Source: Clostridia bacterium (GTDB lineage Bacteria > Bacillota > Clostridia > Oscillospirales > Acutalibacteraceae). From it: a stretch of 64,000 nucleotides of DNA. This document shows positions 44,045 through 52,114 of this stretch, one piece after another. The position numbers were made by a program, and so were the translations under genes. The stretch's first letter is position 1; every line of letters begins with the position of its first letter. The notes beneath the pieces were generated by a model, which saw only the letters and a program-made list of their open reading frames with translations, was not told the DNA's origin and searched no databases. Location: contig JAFYSE010000039.1 in assembly GCA_017546665.1 (NCBI GenBank), forward strand, positions 1 to 64,000. The letters run 5' to 3'.

Positions 44045-44923
44045 ATGAAAAGAAGTTTACAATTAGTTTGTGTAGTCATTTGTATATCATTACTCTGCTC
44101 GTGCGAGAGATTTAAAACTCCAAAATATGAAAAAGTTACGGAAGAAACCATAACGGAAAAGGGAAATGAAACAACCATACAACCTGACACAACGGTAAAT
44201 GTTACACCAATGGTCACTAACTCAAATGAAAAGAAATCTCATAGCTACGGTGTAGCAAAGGATGGAAAGCCTAATGAAATATCAGTAAATGCTCAAAAAT
44301 ATTTTGATAGCAACAAATTCAAAGCATTTTGTTTAGATACAAAATCTGATAAAAAGATTATGTATTTAACCTTTGATTGTGGCTATGAGAATGGTTATAC
44401 TTCAAAAATACTTGATGTTTTGAAAGAAAAAGGTGTAAATGCTGCTTTTTTCTGTACCTTGCCACAAGTTAAAGAAAATACCGAGTTGATAAGAAGAATG
44501 ATAAATGAAGGCCATATTGTAGGAAATCATTCTGTAACACATCCGTCATTTGCTGAAATAAGTGAAGAACAGATTAAAGATGAAATTAAAGGAATGGAAG
44601 ATTATTTAAAGAACAATTTTAATTATAGCGAACCTTATTTTAGATTTCCCAAAGGTGAATATACGGATGTAGCATTAAAAACTGTGGAAAATTTAGGATA
44701 TACAAGTGTCTTTTGGTCGTTGGCGTATGCTGATTGGGATTTGAATAATCAAAAAGGTGAACAATATGCCTTTGAAAAAGTGACCTCAAGATTTCATCCT
44801 GGTGCTGTAATTCTTTTGCATTCCGTTTCGCCTGATAATGCAAATGCATTGTCAAGAATTATTGACGAAGCACAAAAACAAGGTTATGAATTTAAGTCTT
44901 TGAGAGAATATGTGTCGAATTAG
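44045..44923 (+). CDS. pdaA: Polysaccharide deacetylase lipoprotein (PdaA-like)
   Basis: 292 residues. Lipobox LLCSC (Cys20) then a Thr-rich linker. The NodB domain carries motif 1 YLTFDCGYENGYT (TFDxGYxNG is typical of PdaA), motif 2 NHSVTHPSF with the metal histidines, motif 3 RFPKGEYT, and motif 5 LLHSVS. PdaA makes muramic-delta-lactam in spore cortex peptidoglycan by N-deacetylation. The spore role is inferred from similarity and from the SASP gene that follows 95 bases later. Confidence 0.9.
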   Translation: MKRSLQLVCVVICISLLCSCERFKTPKYEKVTEETITEKGNETTIQPDTTVNVTPMVTNSNEKKSHSYGVAKDGKPNEISVNAQKYFDSNKFKAFCLDTKSDKKIMYLTFDCGYENGYTSKILDVLKEKGVNAAFFCTLPQVKENTELIRRMINEGHIVGNHSVTHPSFAEISEEQIKDEIKGMEDYLKNNFNYSEPYFRFPKGEYTDVALKTVENLGYTSVFWSLAYADWDLNNQKGEQYAFEKVTSRFHPGAVILLHSVSPDNANALSRIIDEAQKQGYEFKSLREYVSN

Positions 44924-45017
44924 CAAAAATTATCAATAATAATAAATAATAAATTGACAACAATATTACTGCAAACGCAATTAATATATAAATTTAATTG
45001 ATAAGGGGTGTATTGAG

Positions 45018-45212
45018 ATGTCAAGAGGTAACAAAAACGTAGTACCTGAGGCTCGTGAAGCTCTCAACCGTTTTAAGATGGAAGCTGCATCTGAAGTTGG
45101 CGTAAACCTTAAGCAGGGTTACAATGGTGACCTTACTTCAAAGCAGGCAGGTTCTGTTGGTGGACAGATGGTTAAAAAGATGATTAAGTCATACGAAGAA
45201 AATATGAGATAA
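45018..45212 (+). CDS. Alpha/beta-type small acid-soluble spore protein
   Basis: 64 residues. The sequence ends of the family are clear: ALNRFKMEAASEVGVNL (with the E/A-S GPR-cleavage site) and YNGDLTSKQAGSVGGQMVKKMI. These proteins coat spore DNA and protect it from UV and heat. AAGGGGTG precedes the ATG. The gap before it (44924-45017) is AT-rich without a terminator; no sigma-G promoter could be assigned with confidence. Confidence 0.96.
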   Translation: MSRGNKNVVPEAREALNRFKMEAASEVGVNLKQGYNGDLTSKQAGSVGGQMVKKMIKSYEENMR

Positions 45213-45230
45213 CAGTTTCGATTTGATTTG

Positions 45231-45267
45231 AGAACCCGGTGGGAAATATCCTGTCGGGTTCGATTTT
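45231..45267 (+). terminator. Terminator of the SASP gene
   Basis: A 7-bp stem GAACCCG/CGGGTTC (45232-45238 with 45255-45261) around a 16-base loop, then GATTTTT. Confidence 0.8.
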
Positions 45268-45303
45268 TAGCAGAAAAAAATTAAAATAAATCTAAAAAAA
45301 CTA

Positions 45304-45332
45304 TTGGAAAATTATTTATTATGTTATATAAT
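45304..45332 (+). promoter_or_regulatory. Promoter of the hprK-yraN run
   Basis: TTGGAA (45304-45309), 17-bp spacer, TATAAT (45327-45332), 38 bases before the TTG start of hprK. Confidence 0.7.
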
Positions 45333-45369
45333 ATTTTAAATATATTTGTATAAAGGGGAGGTAGGCACT

Positions 45370-46338
45370 TTGGCATCAAAATATTCTGTTTCTTTGGAAA
45401 AAATAATCAATGAATTTGGTCTTGAAACAATTTATTTACCATGTGACGCATCTGAACTTTCAATAACATCTCAAGAGGTAAATCGTCCGGGACTTTTACT
45501 TGCAGGTAACGATAAATACTTTGACCCTGCACGTGTTCAGTACTTAGGTTTTTCTGAATTTGAGTTTATAAAATCATTCAGCAAGGAACAACAGTTTGAA
45601 TGTATTGAACGACTTTTTAGCAAACAACCGTCCGTTGTTATTATCACAAGGAGTCTTGAGCCCTTGGATGGTATGGTTGAGTGTGCAAAAAAATATCAGG
45701 TTCCGATTATTAGGACAGCTGAAGCAACATCTGCAAGTATGTCAACACTTATCTATTTCCTCGGTACTGCATTGGCACCACGAATAACTCGCCATGGCGT
45801 TCTTGTTGAGGTTTATGGTGAAGGTGTTCTTATAGTTGGTGACAGTGGTGTTGGTAAAAGCGAGACTGCTATTGAACTTATTAAGCGCGGTCATCGTCTT
45901 ATTGCTGATGATGCTGTTGAAATAAGAAAAGCTTCTGCTAAAACTCTTGTTGGTTCAGCACCTGATAATATTCGTCATTTCATTGAACTTCGTGGCATAG
46001 GTATTATCAATGCTCGTCGTCTTTTTGGTATGGGTGCAGTTAAGCTTACTGAAAAAATCAATATGGTTATTCAGCTTGAACCTTGGGATAGCTCAAAGGT
46101 ATATGACCGTATGGGCTTGGATAATGAATACATAACAATTATGGATGTTAAAATTCCATTGACTGTTGTACCTGTTAAGCCGGGTAGAAACCTTGCAGTT
46201 ATAATTGAATGTGCGGCAATGAATAACAGACAGAAAAAAATGGGCTATAATGCTGCTCGTGAGCTTTTACACCATCTTGGTATGGATGAAGGCTATGAGC
46301 CTAAGGCACATGAAGTAGACATATGGCAAAACTATTAA
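45370..46338 (+). CDS. hprK: HPr kinase/phosphorylase
   Basis: About 322 residues from TTG 45370, which stands 8 bases after GGGGAGG; the upstream TTG at 45346 has none. N-terminal HprK domain (about 1-130), then the catalytic domain with the P-loop GDSGVGKSE near residue 156, the conserved His in TRHGVLVEVYG, and the signature ELRGIGIINARRLFG. It phosphorylates Ser46 of HPr for carbon catabolite control and also reverses it. It heads the run hprK-murB-rapZ-whiA-lepB-lepB-rbgA-rnhB-yraN. Confidence 0.96.
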   Translation: MASKYSVSLEKIINEFGLETIYLPCDASELSITSQEVNRPGLLLAGNDKYFDPARVQYLGFSEFEFIKSFSKEQQFECIERLFSKQPSVVIITRSLEPLDGMVECAKKYQVPIIRTAEATSASMSTLIYFLGTALAPRITRHGVLVEVYGEGVLIVGDSGVGKSETAIELIKRGHRLIADDAVEIRKASAKTLVGSAPDNIRHFIELRGIGIINARRLFGMGAVKLTEKINMVIQLEPWDSSKVYDRMGLDNEYITIMDVKIPLTVVPVKPGRNLAVIIECAAMNNRQKKMGYNAARELLHHLGMDEGYEPKAHEVDIWQNY

Positions 46339-46372
46339 TTCACATATAGATTTGAAGAAAGAAGGGTAATCT

Positions 46373-47278
46373 GTGTATAAGGAAATTGCATTATTTGCTG
46401 AAAAATTGGGAGCAACAGTTGAATTTAATGCTCCAATGAAAAAATATACAAGTTTTAAATGTGGCGGTAATGCAAGTCTTTTGATTACACCGACTTCTTC
46501 TGATTCGCTTCAAAAAATCATTTCATACTGTTACACAAAAAATATCAAACCATTAATCATTGGAAATGGTTCTAACCTTTTGGTTACTGACAATGGTATT
46601 AATAATATTGTGATAAAAATTGGCTCTAAAATGTCACAAATTGAATTGATTGATGAAACAACTATTTTTTGTGAAGCAGGTGCTTCATTAAAAAGCCTTT
46701 GTATGTTTGCACTTGAAAATTCACTTTCAGGTCTTGAGTTTGCTTATGGAATCCCCGGTACTCTCGGTGGTGCGGTTTATATGAATGCAGGTGCTTATGG
46801 TGGGGAAATGAAAGATGTTCTTTTCTCTTGTAAGCACATAGACGAGAATGGAAATGTAGGCGAAATAGAACAGAATGAACTTAATTTGAGATATCGTGGT
46901 AGTGCATATACTGACAATGGTTGTACAGTTGTATCGGCGATAATGAAGCTTAAAAAAGCTGAAAAGACTGATATTAAGGGTGCTATGGACGATAAACTTC
47001 AAAGAAGAAAAGATAAACAACCTTTGGAGTATCCAAGTGCAGGCAGTACATTCAAACGACCTGAAGGCTATTTCGCAGGTGCACTTATTGAAGAAAGTGG
47101 TCTTAAAGGATACACTGTCGGTGGTGCACAGGTAAGTGAAAAACATGCAGGTTTTGTAATAAATAAAAACAATGCAACAGCCACAGACATTATTACTCTT
47201 ATTAAAGATGTTCAAAAGATTGTTTTTGAAAATTCGGGAATAATGCTTGAAACTGAAGTTAAAATTATAGGTGATTAA
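46373..47278 (+). CDS. murB: UDP-N-acetylenolpyruvoylglucosamine reductase
   Basis: 301 residues, GTG start with GAAGGGTAAT upstream. FAD-binding MurB of the shorter Firmicute type: PMKKYTSFKCGG at the N terminus, NGSNLLVTDNG, GIPGTLGGAVYMNAGAYGGEM, the catalytic Ser segment YPSAGSTFKRP, and the terminal LETEVKIIG with the catalytic Glu. It makes UDP-MurNAc for peptidoglycan. It lies 34 bases after hprK, and its stop overlaps the rapZ ribosome-binding site. Confidence 0.96.
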   Translation: MYKEIALFAEKLGATVEFNAPMKKYTSFKCGGNASLLITPTSSDSLQKIISYCYTKNIKPLIIGNGSNLLVTDNGINNIVIKIGSKMSQIELIDETTIFCEAGASLKSLCMFALENSLSGLEFAYGIPGTLGGAVYMNAGAYGGEMKDVLFSCKHIDENGNVGEIEQNELNLRYRGSAYTDNGCTVVSAIMKLKKAEKTDIKGAMDDKLQRRKDKQPLEYPSAGSTFKRPEGYFAGALIEESGLKGYTVGGAQVSEKHAGFVINKNNATATDIITLIKDVQKIVFENSGIMLETEVKIIGD

Positions 47279-47291
47279 AGGAGAGACACAT

Positions 47292-48152
47292 ATGCAACTT
47301 GTAATTGTAACTGGAATGTCCGGTGCAGGAAAATCAAGAGTAATCGACTCATTAGAGGATATTGGTTTTTTCTGCGTAGATAATATGACACCTCAACTTA
47401 TTCCAACATTTGTACAGATTCTTAACGACTCTGCAGAAATCAGAGAAAAAGTTGCTATTGTTGCCGATGTTCGTCTTGGCGGTACATTTTCAAGTCTTTT
47501 TTCAGCACTTGAAGAGCTTAAAAATATGGAATGTGAGTACAAGGTTCTTTTTGTGGATGCAGATAATGATGTTATTATTCGCAGATATCAGGAAACTAGA
47601 AGAAAGCATCCATTGTCTAAATTTGATGCATCTAAGTCCTTATTGGATATCATTCTACAGGAACGTGAAATGGTAAAGGGTGCAAGAGATATTGCAGATT
47701 ATATAATTGACTCATCATATTTATCAATGGCTCAACTTAAAGAAAGAGTTGCATCTTTATTCTTTGAAGATGTATCAAGGACAATGAAGATTAGTGTTCT
47801 TTCTTTCGGCTTTAAGTATGGCTCACCTAAGGATTCAGATTTAGTTTTTGATGTGCGTTGCTTACCCAATCCATTTTATGTGCCTGAATTAAAACATCAA
47901 ACAGGGCTTGATAAACCAGTTTATGATTATGTTATGAGCTTTGATGAAGCAAAAGGACTTGAACCAAAGCTTCTCGACTTGGTTTCATATCTTGTACCAT
48001 TGTATAGAAGTGAAGGTAAAAGTCAGCTTACAATTTCTGTGGGTTGCACCGGTGGTAAACATCGTTCAGTTGTTTTCGCAGAAAAACTATATAACAAAAT
48101 TAAGGAAGACGGATTTAATGTATCTGTATATCACAGAGATATAAATAGATAA
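47292..48152 (+). CDS. rapZ: RapZ/YvcJ nucleotide-binding protein
   Basis: About 286 residues. ATG 47292 follows AAAGGAGAG and opens with QLVIVTGMSGAGKS (Walker A); the upstream frame start at 47271 is inside murB. FCVDNMTPQL, FGFKYGSPKDSDLVFDVRCLPNPFY and TISVGCTGGKHRSVVFAE complete the family pattern. In E. coli it is an RNase adaptor and GlmS regulator; YvcJ in Bacillus has other roles. In many Firmicutes yvcK lies between this gene and whiA; here whiA follows after 13 bases. Confidence 0.95.
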   Translation: MQLVIVTGMSGAGKSRVIDSLEDIGFFCVDNMTPQLIPTFVQILNDSAEIREKVAIVADVRLGGTFSSLFSALEELKNMECEYKVLFVDADNDVIIRRYQETRRKHPLSKFDASKSLLDIILQEREMVKGARDIADYIIDSSYLSMAQLKERVASLFFEDVSRTMKISVLSFGFKYGSPKDSDLVFDVRCLPNPFYVPELKHQTGLDKPVYDYVMSFDEAKGLEPKLLDLVSYLVPLYRSEGKSQLTISVGCTGGKHRSVVFAEKLYNKIKEDGFNVSVYHRDINR

Positions 48153-48165
48153 GGGATTTTTCAAT

Positions 48166-49071
48166 ATGTCATTTTCAGCAGAAGTAAAAAATGAAATATT
48201 ATCCACAGAAGGCATGGATGAGTGCTGTCTGCATGCCTTTGCTTATGGAATTATGCTTTTTTCAAGAGCCTTTTCATATTATGATATGTATCTTGTAACA
48301 GAGCATGGTGGCGTTGCACAAACATATTATGAATTAATGAGAAATGTGTGTAAGGTTAAACCGAATTTCATTAAATCAGATGCAGGTAAATACAAAATTG
48401 AAATAACGGAGAAAGAAGACAGAATAAAAGTTTTAAAAACCTTTGGATATGATAAAAAGAGTGGTGCATCAAGAATTAATTGGGGGAATTTTACCGATGA
48501 TTGTTGTAAAGTCGCATTCTTAAAAGGTGCTTTTTTAACTTGTGGTACGGTTAATGACCCAAACAAAAACTATCATCTTGAATTTGTTGTACCATATATG
48601 AATTTAAGCAAGGATTTGAATTTGTTTATAACGGATTATCCCGACTTGAGCGTTACACCCAAAAGTATAACTCGTAATTCTAATTACGTTATATATTTTA
48701 AAGATAGCGAATCCATTGAGGATTTGTTAACTGTTATGGGAGCTTTTAATTCATCACTTGAAGTGATGGGTGTTAAAATGTATAAGGATGTCAGAAATAA
48801 TGTTAATCGTAAACTTAACTTTGAGAATGCAAATCTCGATAAAACAATATCTGCTGCATCCAAACAAACAAATGCTATTTTACATATAAAAAATATGGTG
48901 GGACTATCATATTTATCCGATGATTTGAGAGAACTTGCAGAATTAAGAATTGAAAATCCTGATATGTCATTACGTGAATTGGGTAATAGCTTAACAAATC
49001 CTATTTCACGTTCAGGAGTTAATCATAGATTACAAAAACTATGTGAAATAGCGGCAGAAATAAAGAAGTAG
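48166..49071 (+). CDS. whiA: WhiA DNA-binding regulator
   Basis: 301 residues. SFSAEVKNEIL start; LAGLIDADG-endonuclease-derived N-terminal domain (KVAFLKGAFLTCGTVNDPNKNYHLEFV), and a C-terminal helix-turn-helix (RELAELRIENPDMSLRELGNSL, GVNHRLQKLCEIA). WhiA regulates sporulation in Streptomyces and affects cell division and chromosome segregation in Bacillus. The ribosome-binding region is weak (AAGGGATTTTTC), so coupling to rapZ is likely. Confidence 0.96.
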   Translation: MSFSAEVKNEILSTEGMDECCLHAFAYGIMLFSRAFSYYDMYLVTEHGGVAQTYYELMRNVCKVKPNFIKSDAGKYKIEITEKEDRIKVLKTFGYDKKSGASRINWGNFTDDCCKVAFLKGAFLTCGTVNDPNKNYHLEFVVPYMNLSKDLNLFITDYPDLSVTPKSITRNSNYVIYFKDSESIEDLLTVMGAFNSSLEVMGVKMYKDVRNNVNRKLNFENANLDKTISAASKQTNAILHIKNMVGLSYLSDDLRELAELRIENPDMSLRELGNSLTNPISRSGVNHRLQKLCEIAAEIKK

Positions 49072-49079
49072 GTGCTTAT

Positions 49080-49679
49080 ATGAGAAAACAAGAGAATTAC
49101 TCAGTAACATTTAATACAGAAGAAGTAATTCCCACAAATACTAAAAAGGGTATTTGGGATTTTATATATGGATGGCTTGACTCATTAGTATTTGCCATTA
49201 TGCTTATTCTTGTTGTATTTGTCTTTGCATTCAGAATAGTTGGGGTTATTGGTGATTCAATGAATCCAACACTTCAAAGTGGTGAGTGGTTGGCAGTAAA
49301 AGCCATTAATACCTCAATTAACAGAGGAGACATAGTTATTGTAACACAGCCTAATGACCTCAATGAGCCTCTAGTTAAAAGGGTAATTGCAGTTGGTGGA
49401 GATACTCTTGATATTGATTTTAAAAGGGGTCAGGTAAAGGTCAACAACGAAATTCTTGATGAACCATATATTGCAGAATTGACAAATAGACGTGGTGATT
49501 TTACTGGACCAATAACAATTCCTGAAGGCTATGTGTTTGTAATGGGTGATAATCGAAATGACTCACTTGACAGTCGTTTTAATTCAGTTGGTTTAATTGA
49601 TGAAAGATATGTGCTTGGTGTTGCTGAATTTAGATTTTATCCATTTGATACCTTGGAGATAAATAGTGATGAAAAATAA
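49080..49679 (+). CDS. lepB: Signal peptidase I (first of two)
   Basis: 199 residues, one N-terminal membrane helix (about 33-54). Catalytic Ser60 in GDSMNPTL and Lys100 in PLVKRVIAVGGD, with VFVMGDNRNDSLDSR as box E. It removes signal peptides of exported proteins. AGTAGGTG lies before the ATG, 8 bases after whiA. Its end overlaps the second signal peptidase. Confidence 0.95.
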   Translation: MRKQENYSVTFNTEEVIPTNTKKGIWDFIYGWLDSLVFAIMLILVVFVFAFRIVGVIGDSMNPTLQSGEWLAVKAINTSINRGDIVIVTQPNDLNEPLVKRVIAVGGDTLDIDFKRGQVKVNNEILDEPYIAELTNRRGDFTGPITIPEGYVFVMGDNRNDSLDSRFNSVGLIDERYVLGVAEFRFYPFDTLEINSDEK

Positions 49680-50220
49680 TAAAGTATTGACAGGTGCATA
49701 TGAACTTGCATCAACGGTTGTATCTTCCGTTTTGATAATGTGTATAATATTTACATTCTTCTTTAAAGTTTCAACGGTAAATGGCCAGTCAATGGAAAAC
49801 ACCTTGTATGAGGGTGACCAGCTTATTATAAGTGCATTTTCAAAAGATGTGAAATATGGTGATGTTGTTATTATTTCACAGCCCAATGTGTACAGCAAAG
49901 TGCTTATTAAAAGAGTAATTGCAGTTGGTGGACAAACAGTAGAATTTGATTATAAAAAAGGTACTGTTTCGGTTGATGGGGAAGTGCTTGAAGAAAACTA
50001 CATCAAAGAAGAAATGGTTATATCGCCATTGATAAATAAAACTTATTTTGTCCCGGAAGGAAAACTGTTTGTAATGGGAGATAATCGCAATCATTCTGCC
50101 GATAGCCGAGACATTGGGGTTGGAATGATTGATGAAGATTACATTATTGGTAAAGTTTTGTATCGTTTAGGTGATAAAGAATTGTTTAATTCTGATTTTA
50201 AGGAGCTTCAAAATGGCTGA
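49669..50220 (+). CDS. lepB: Signal peptidase I (second)
   Basis: About 183 residues from ATG 49669 (TTGGAGAT upstream); GTG 49666 is an alternative. Catalytic Ser41 in NGQSMENTL and Lys81 in VLIKRVIAVGGQ; LFVMGDNRNHSADSR is box E. Shorter cytoplasmic N terminus than its neighbour. The frame overlaps the first gene by 11 bases, and rbgA starts inside its end, so the three genes are translationally coupled. Confidence 0.95.
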   Translation: MKNNKVLTGAYELASTVVSSVLIMCIIFTFFFKVSTVNGQSMENTLYEGDQLIISAFSKDVKYGDVVIISQPNVYSKVLIKRVIAVGGQTVEFDYKKGTVSVDGEVLEENYIKEEMVISPLINKTYFVPEGKLFVMGDNRNHSADSRDIGVGMIDEDYIIGKVLYRLGDKELFNSDFKELQNG

Positions 50221-51079
50221 CACTCAAAGACAAATTGTTCAATGGTTTCCTGGTCATATGGCAAAAACGCGACGTCTTATTAAAGAAAGTCTATCTCTTG
50301 TTGATGGGGTAACAGAAATCATTGATGCAAGAATTCCAAGCAGTAGTTCAAATCCTGAACTTGAAGAATTAATTAACGGTAAACCACGAATCGTCCTTTT
50401 AAACAAATGTGATTTGGCCGATAAAAATACTACTAACCAATGGGTAGAGTATTATAAGAAAAAAGGTGTTTGTGCAATTCCTGTTGACTGTCGTACAGGT
50501 AAAGGACTTAACAATTACATTACTTCTGTCAAAGAGGTTTTAAAAGATGTAATTAAGAAAAATGAAGACAGGGGAATGCCGGGAAAAGCTCTTAGAATTA
50601 TGGTTGTTGGTATTCCAAATACAGGTAAATCTTCTTTTATAAATCGAATGGCAGGGTCTGCAAAGGCTAAGGTTGCTGACAAGGCCGGTGTAACAAGACA
50701 TAATCAATGGTTTCCCCTTGGAAATGGTATCGAATTGCTTGATACTCCCGGTGTTTTGTGGCCAAAATTTGATGACCCTAAAGTGGGGGACAGACTTGCA
50801 TTTATTGGCTCGGTTAAGGACGAAATTCTCGACGCAGAAACATTAGCAATCAGGCTTTTGGAAGTAATGAAAAGGGATTATCCCGATAGACTTATAGAGA
50901 GATATAAGATAGTGGATTTTGCCGATAAAGAAGCATGGGAAGTTCTTGAAATGATTGGCAAGAAACGTGGAATGATGATAAAGGGTGGAGAGATTGACTA
51001 CGAAAGAGCCTCTGTAATGTTGCTAGATGAGTACCGTGGAGGAAAACTCGGATTAATTTCTCTTGAAAAACCGGAGTAA
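50213..51079 (+). CDS. rbgA: Ribosome biogenesis GTPase RbgA (YlqF)
   Basis: About 288 residues from ATG 50213 preceded by AAGGAGCTTC. Circularly permuted GTPase: G4 LLNKCDL near residue 62 precedes G1 GIPNTGKSS near 139 and G3 DTPG. QWFPGHMAKTRR at the start and the C-terminal helical domain (KKRGMMIKGGEIDYERAS) are typical. It acts in late 50S assembly. Its start overlaps the previous gene by 8 bases. Confidence 0.96.
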   Translation: MADTQRQIVQWFPGHMAKTRRLIKESLSLVDGVTEIIDARIPSSSSNPELEELINGKPRIVLLNKCDLADKNTTNQWVEYYKKKGVCAIPVDCRTGKGLNNYITSVKEVLKDVIKKNEDRGMPGKALRIMVVGIPNTGKSSFINRMAGSAKAKVADKAGVTRHNQWFPLGNGIELLDTPGVLWPKFDDPKVGDRLAFIGSVKDEILDAETLAIRLLEVMKRDYPDRLIERYKIVDFADKEAWEVLEMIGKKRGMMIKGGEIDYERASVMLLDEYRGGKLGLISLEKPE

Positions 51080-51082
51080 ACT

Positions 51083-51688
51083 ATGGATTATTTGTATGAA
51101 GAAAAGGCCTTAAATGCAGGTTATAAAGTAATTTGTGGAATTGATGAAGCAGGTCGTGGTCCTTTGGCAGGACCAGTACACGCTGCAGCAGTAATTCTTC
51201 CGTTAGGGCTTGAAATTGAAGGTCTTAATGACTCAAAAAAATTAACAGAAAAGAAAAGAGAACAACTTTTTGACGTTATTTGCGAGAAAGCTCTTGACTA
51301 TTCAATTGGCATCGCAACGGAAAAGGAAATTGATGAGATTAATATTCTTAATGCAACTTTTCTTGCTATGCACAGAGCGGTTGAAGGACTTAAAATAAAG
51401 CCAGATTATGCTTTGATAGATGGTAATCAGTACCCTAAAATTCCATTTATAGCAGAGGAAACGGTGGTTAAAGGGGATGCTAAAAGTATGTCTATTGCAG
51501 CAGCGTCTATTTTAGCAAAGGTTAGTCGTGACAGATTTATGCTTGAAAAGGCGATGGAATATCCACAATATCAGTTTGAAAAGCATAAAGGATATGGCAC
51601 AAAGGTACATTATGAGGCATTAAAAGAGTTTGGTCCGTCACCGATACATAGATTATCCTTTTTGAAAAAATTCTATGGTGAAAAATAA
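51083..51688 (+). CDS. rnhB: Ribonuclease HII
   Basis: 201 residues. CGIDEAGRGPLAGPV has the first acidic pair, LNDSKKLTEKKRE follows, ALIDGN and GDAKSMSIAAASILAKVSRDRFM complete the active site (D-E-D-D), and HKGYGTKVHYEAL is the C-terminal signature. It removes ribonucleotides from RNA/DNA hybrids. It starts 3 bases after rbgA; that pairing is common in Firmicutes. Confidence 0.97.
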   Translation: MDYLYEEKALNAGYKVICGIDEAGRGPLAGPVHAAAVILPLGLEIEGLNDSKKLTEKKREQLFDVICEKALDYSIGIATEKEIDEINILNATFLAMHRAVEGLKIKPDYALIDGNQYPKIPFIAEETVVKGDAKSMSIAAASILAKVSRDRFMLEKAMEYPQYQFEKHKGYGTKVHYEALKEFGPSPIHRLSFLKKFYGEK

Positions 51689-52053
51689 TGGATAAACAAT
51701 TACTTGGTATTCATGGTGAGTTTATAGCCTCAAGATATTTGAGAGAGCATGGATATGATATTCTTTGTGCTAATTATAGTTGCCGTTTAGGTGAAATTGA
51801 CCTTATCGCAGAAGATAAGAAGTATGTGTGCTTTGTTGAGGTCAAGACACGAAGCGAAAATATGAAATATTCTCCTGCAGATGCTGTTGATATGCCGAAA
51901 CGAAAACGCATAATCGCAACATCAAACCTGTTTTTGAAGGAAAATGAAATTGATAGACAACCAAGATTTGATATTATTGAAGTTTATTTTGAAAATAATG
52001 AACCTTTTAAATTAAATCACATCGAAGGTGCATTCGATGCTGAGGGTCAATAA
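51688..52053 (+). CDS. yraN: YraN/UPF0102 family nuclease-like protein
   Basis: 121 residues. GEFIASRYLREHGYDILCANY, then the restriction-endonuclease-like core GEIDLIAEDKKYVCFVEVKTR (D...ExK pattern) and KRKRI. Function unproven; often next to rnhB. Its ATG shares the final A of the rnhB stop (TAATG), so it is coupled. Confidence 0.94.
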   Translation: MDKQLLGIHGEFIASRYLREHGYDILCANYSCRLGEIDLIAEDKKYVCFVEVKTRSENMKYSPADAVDMPKRKRIIATSNLFLKENEIDRQPRFDIIEVYFENNEPFKLNHIEGAFDAEGQ

Positions 52054-52060
52054 ATTGTAG

Positions 52061-52089
52061 TTGAAAATAATAATTTAATATGATAAAAT
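52061..52089 (+). promoter_or_regulatory. Promoter of thrC
   Basis: TTGAAA (52061-52066), 17-bp spacer, TAAAAT (52084-52089), 25 bases before the ATG. Confidence 0.7.
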
Positions 52090-52114
52090 ACCACACGAAA
52101 AGGATGTGTTTTAA

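Noticed and set aside
44924..45017. Sigma-G promoter before the SASP gene
   Set aside because: TTGACA is present, but no -10 at proper spacing and no clear sigma-G pair could be found.
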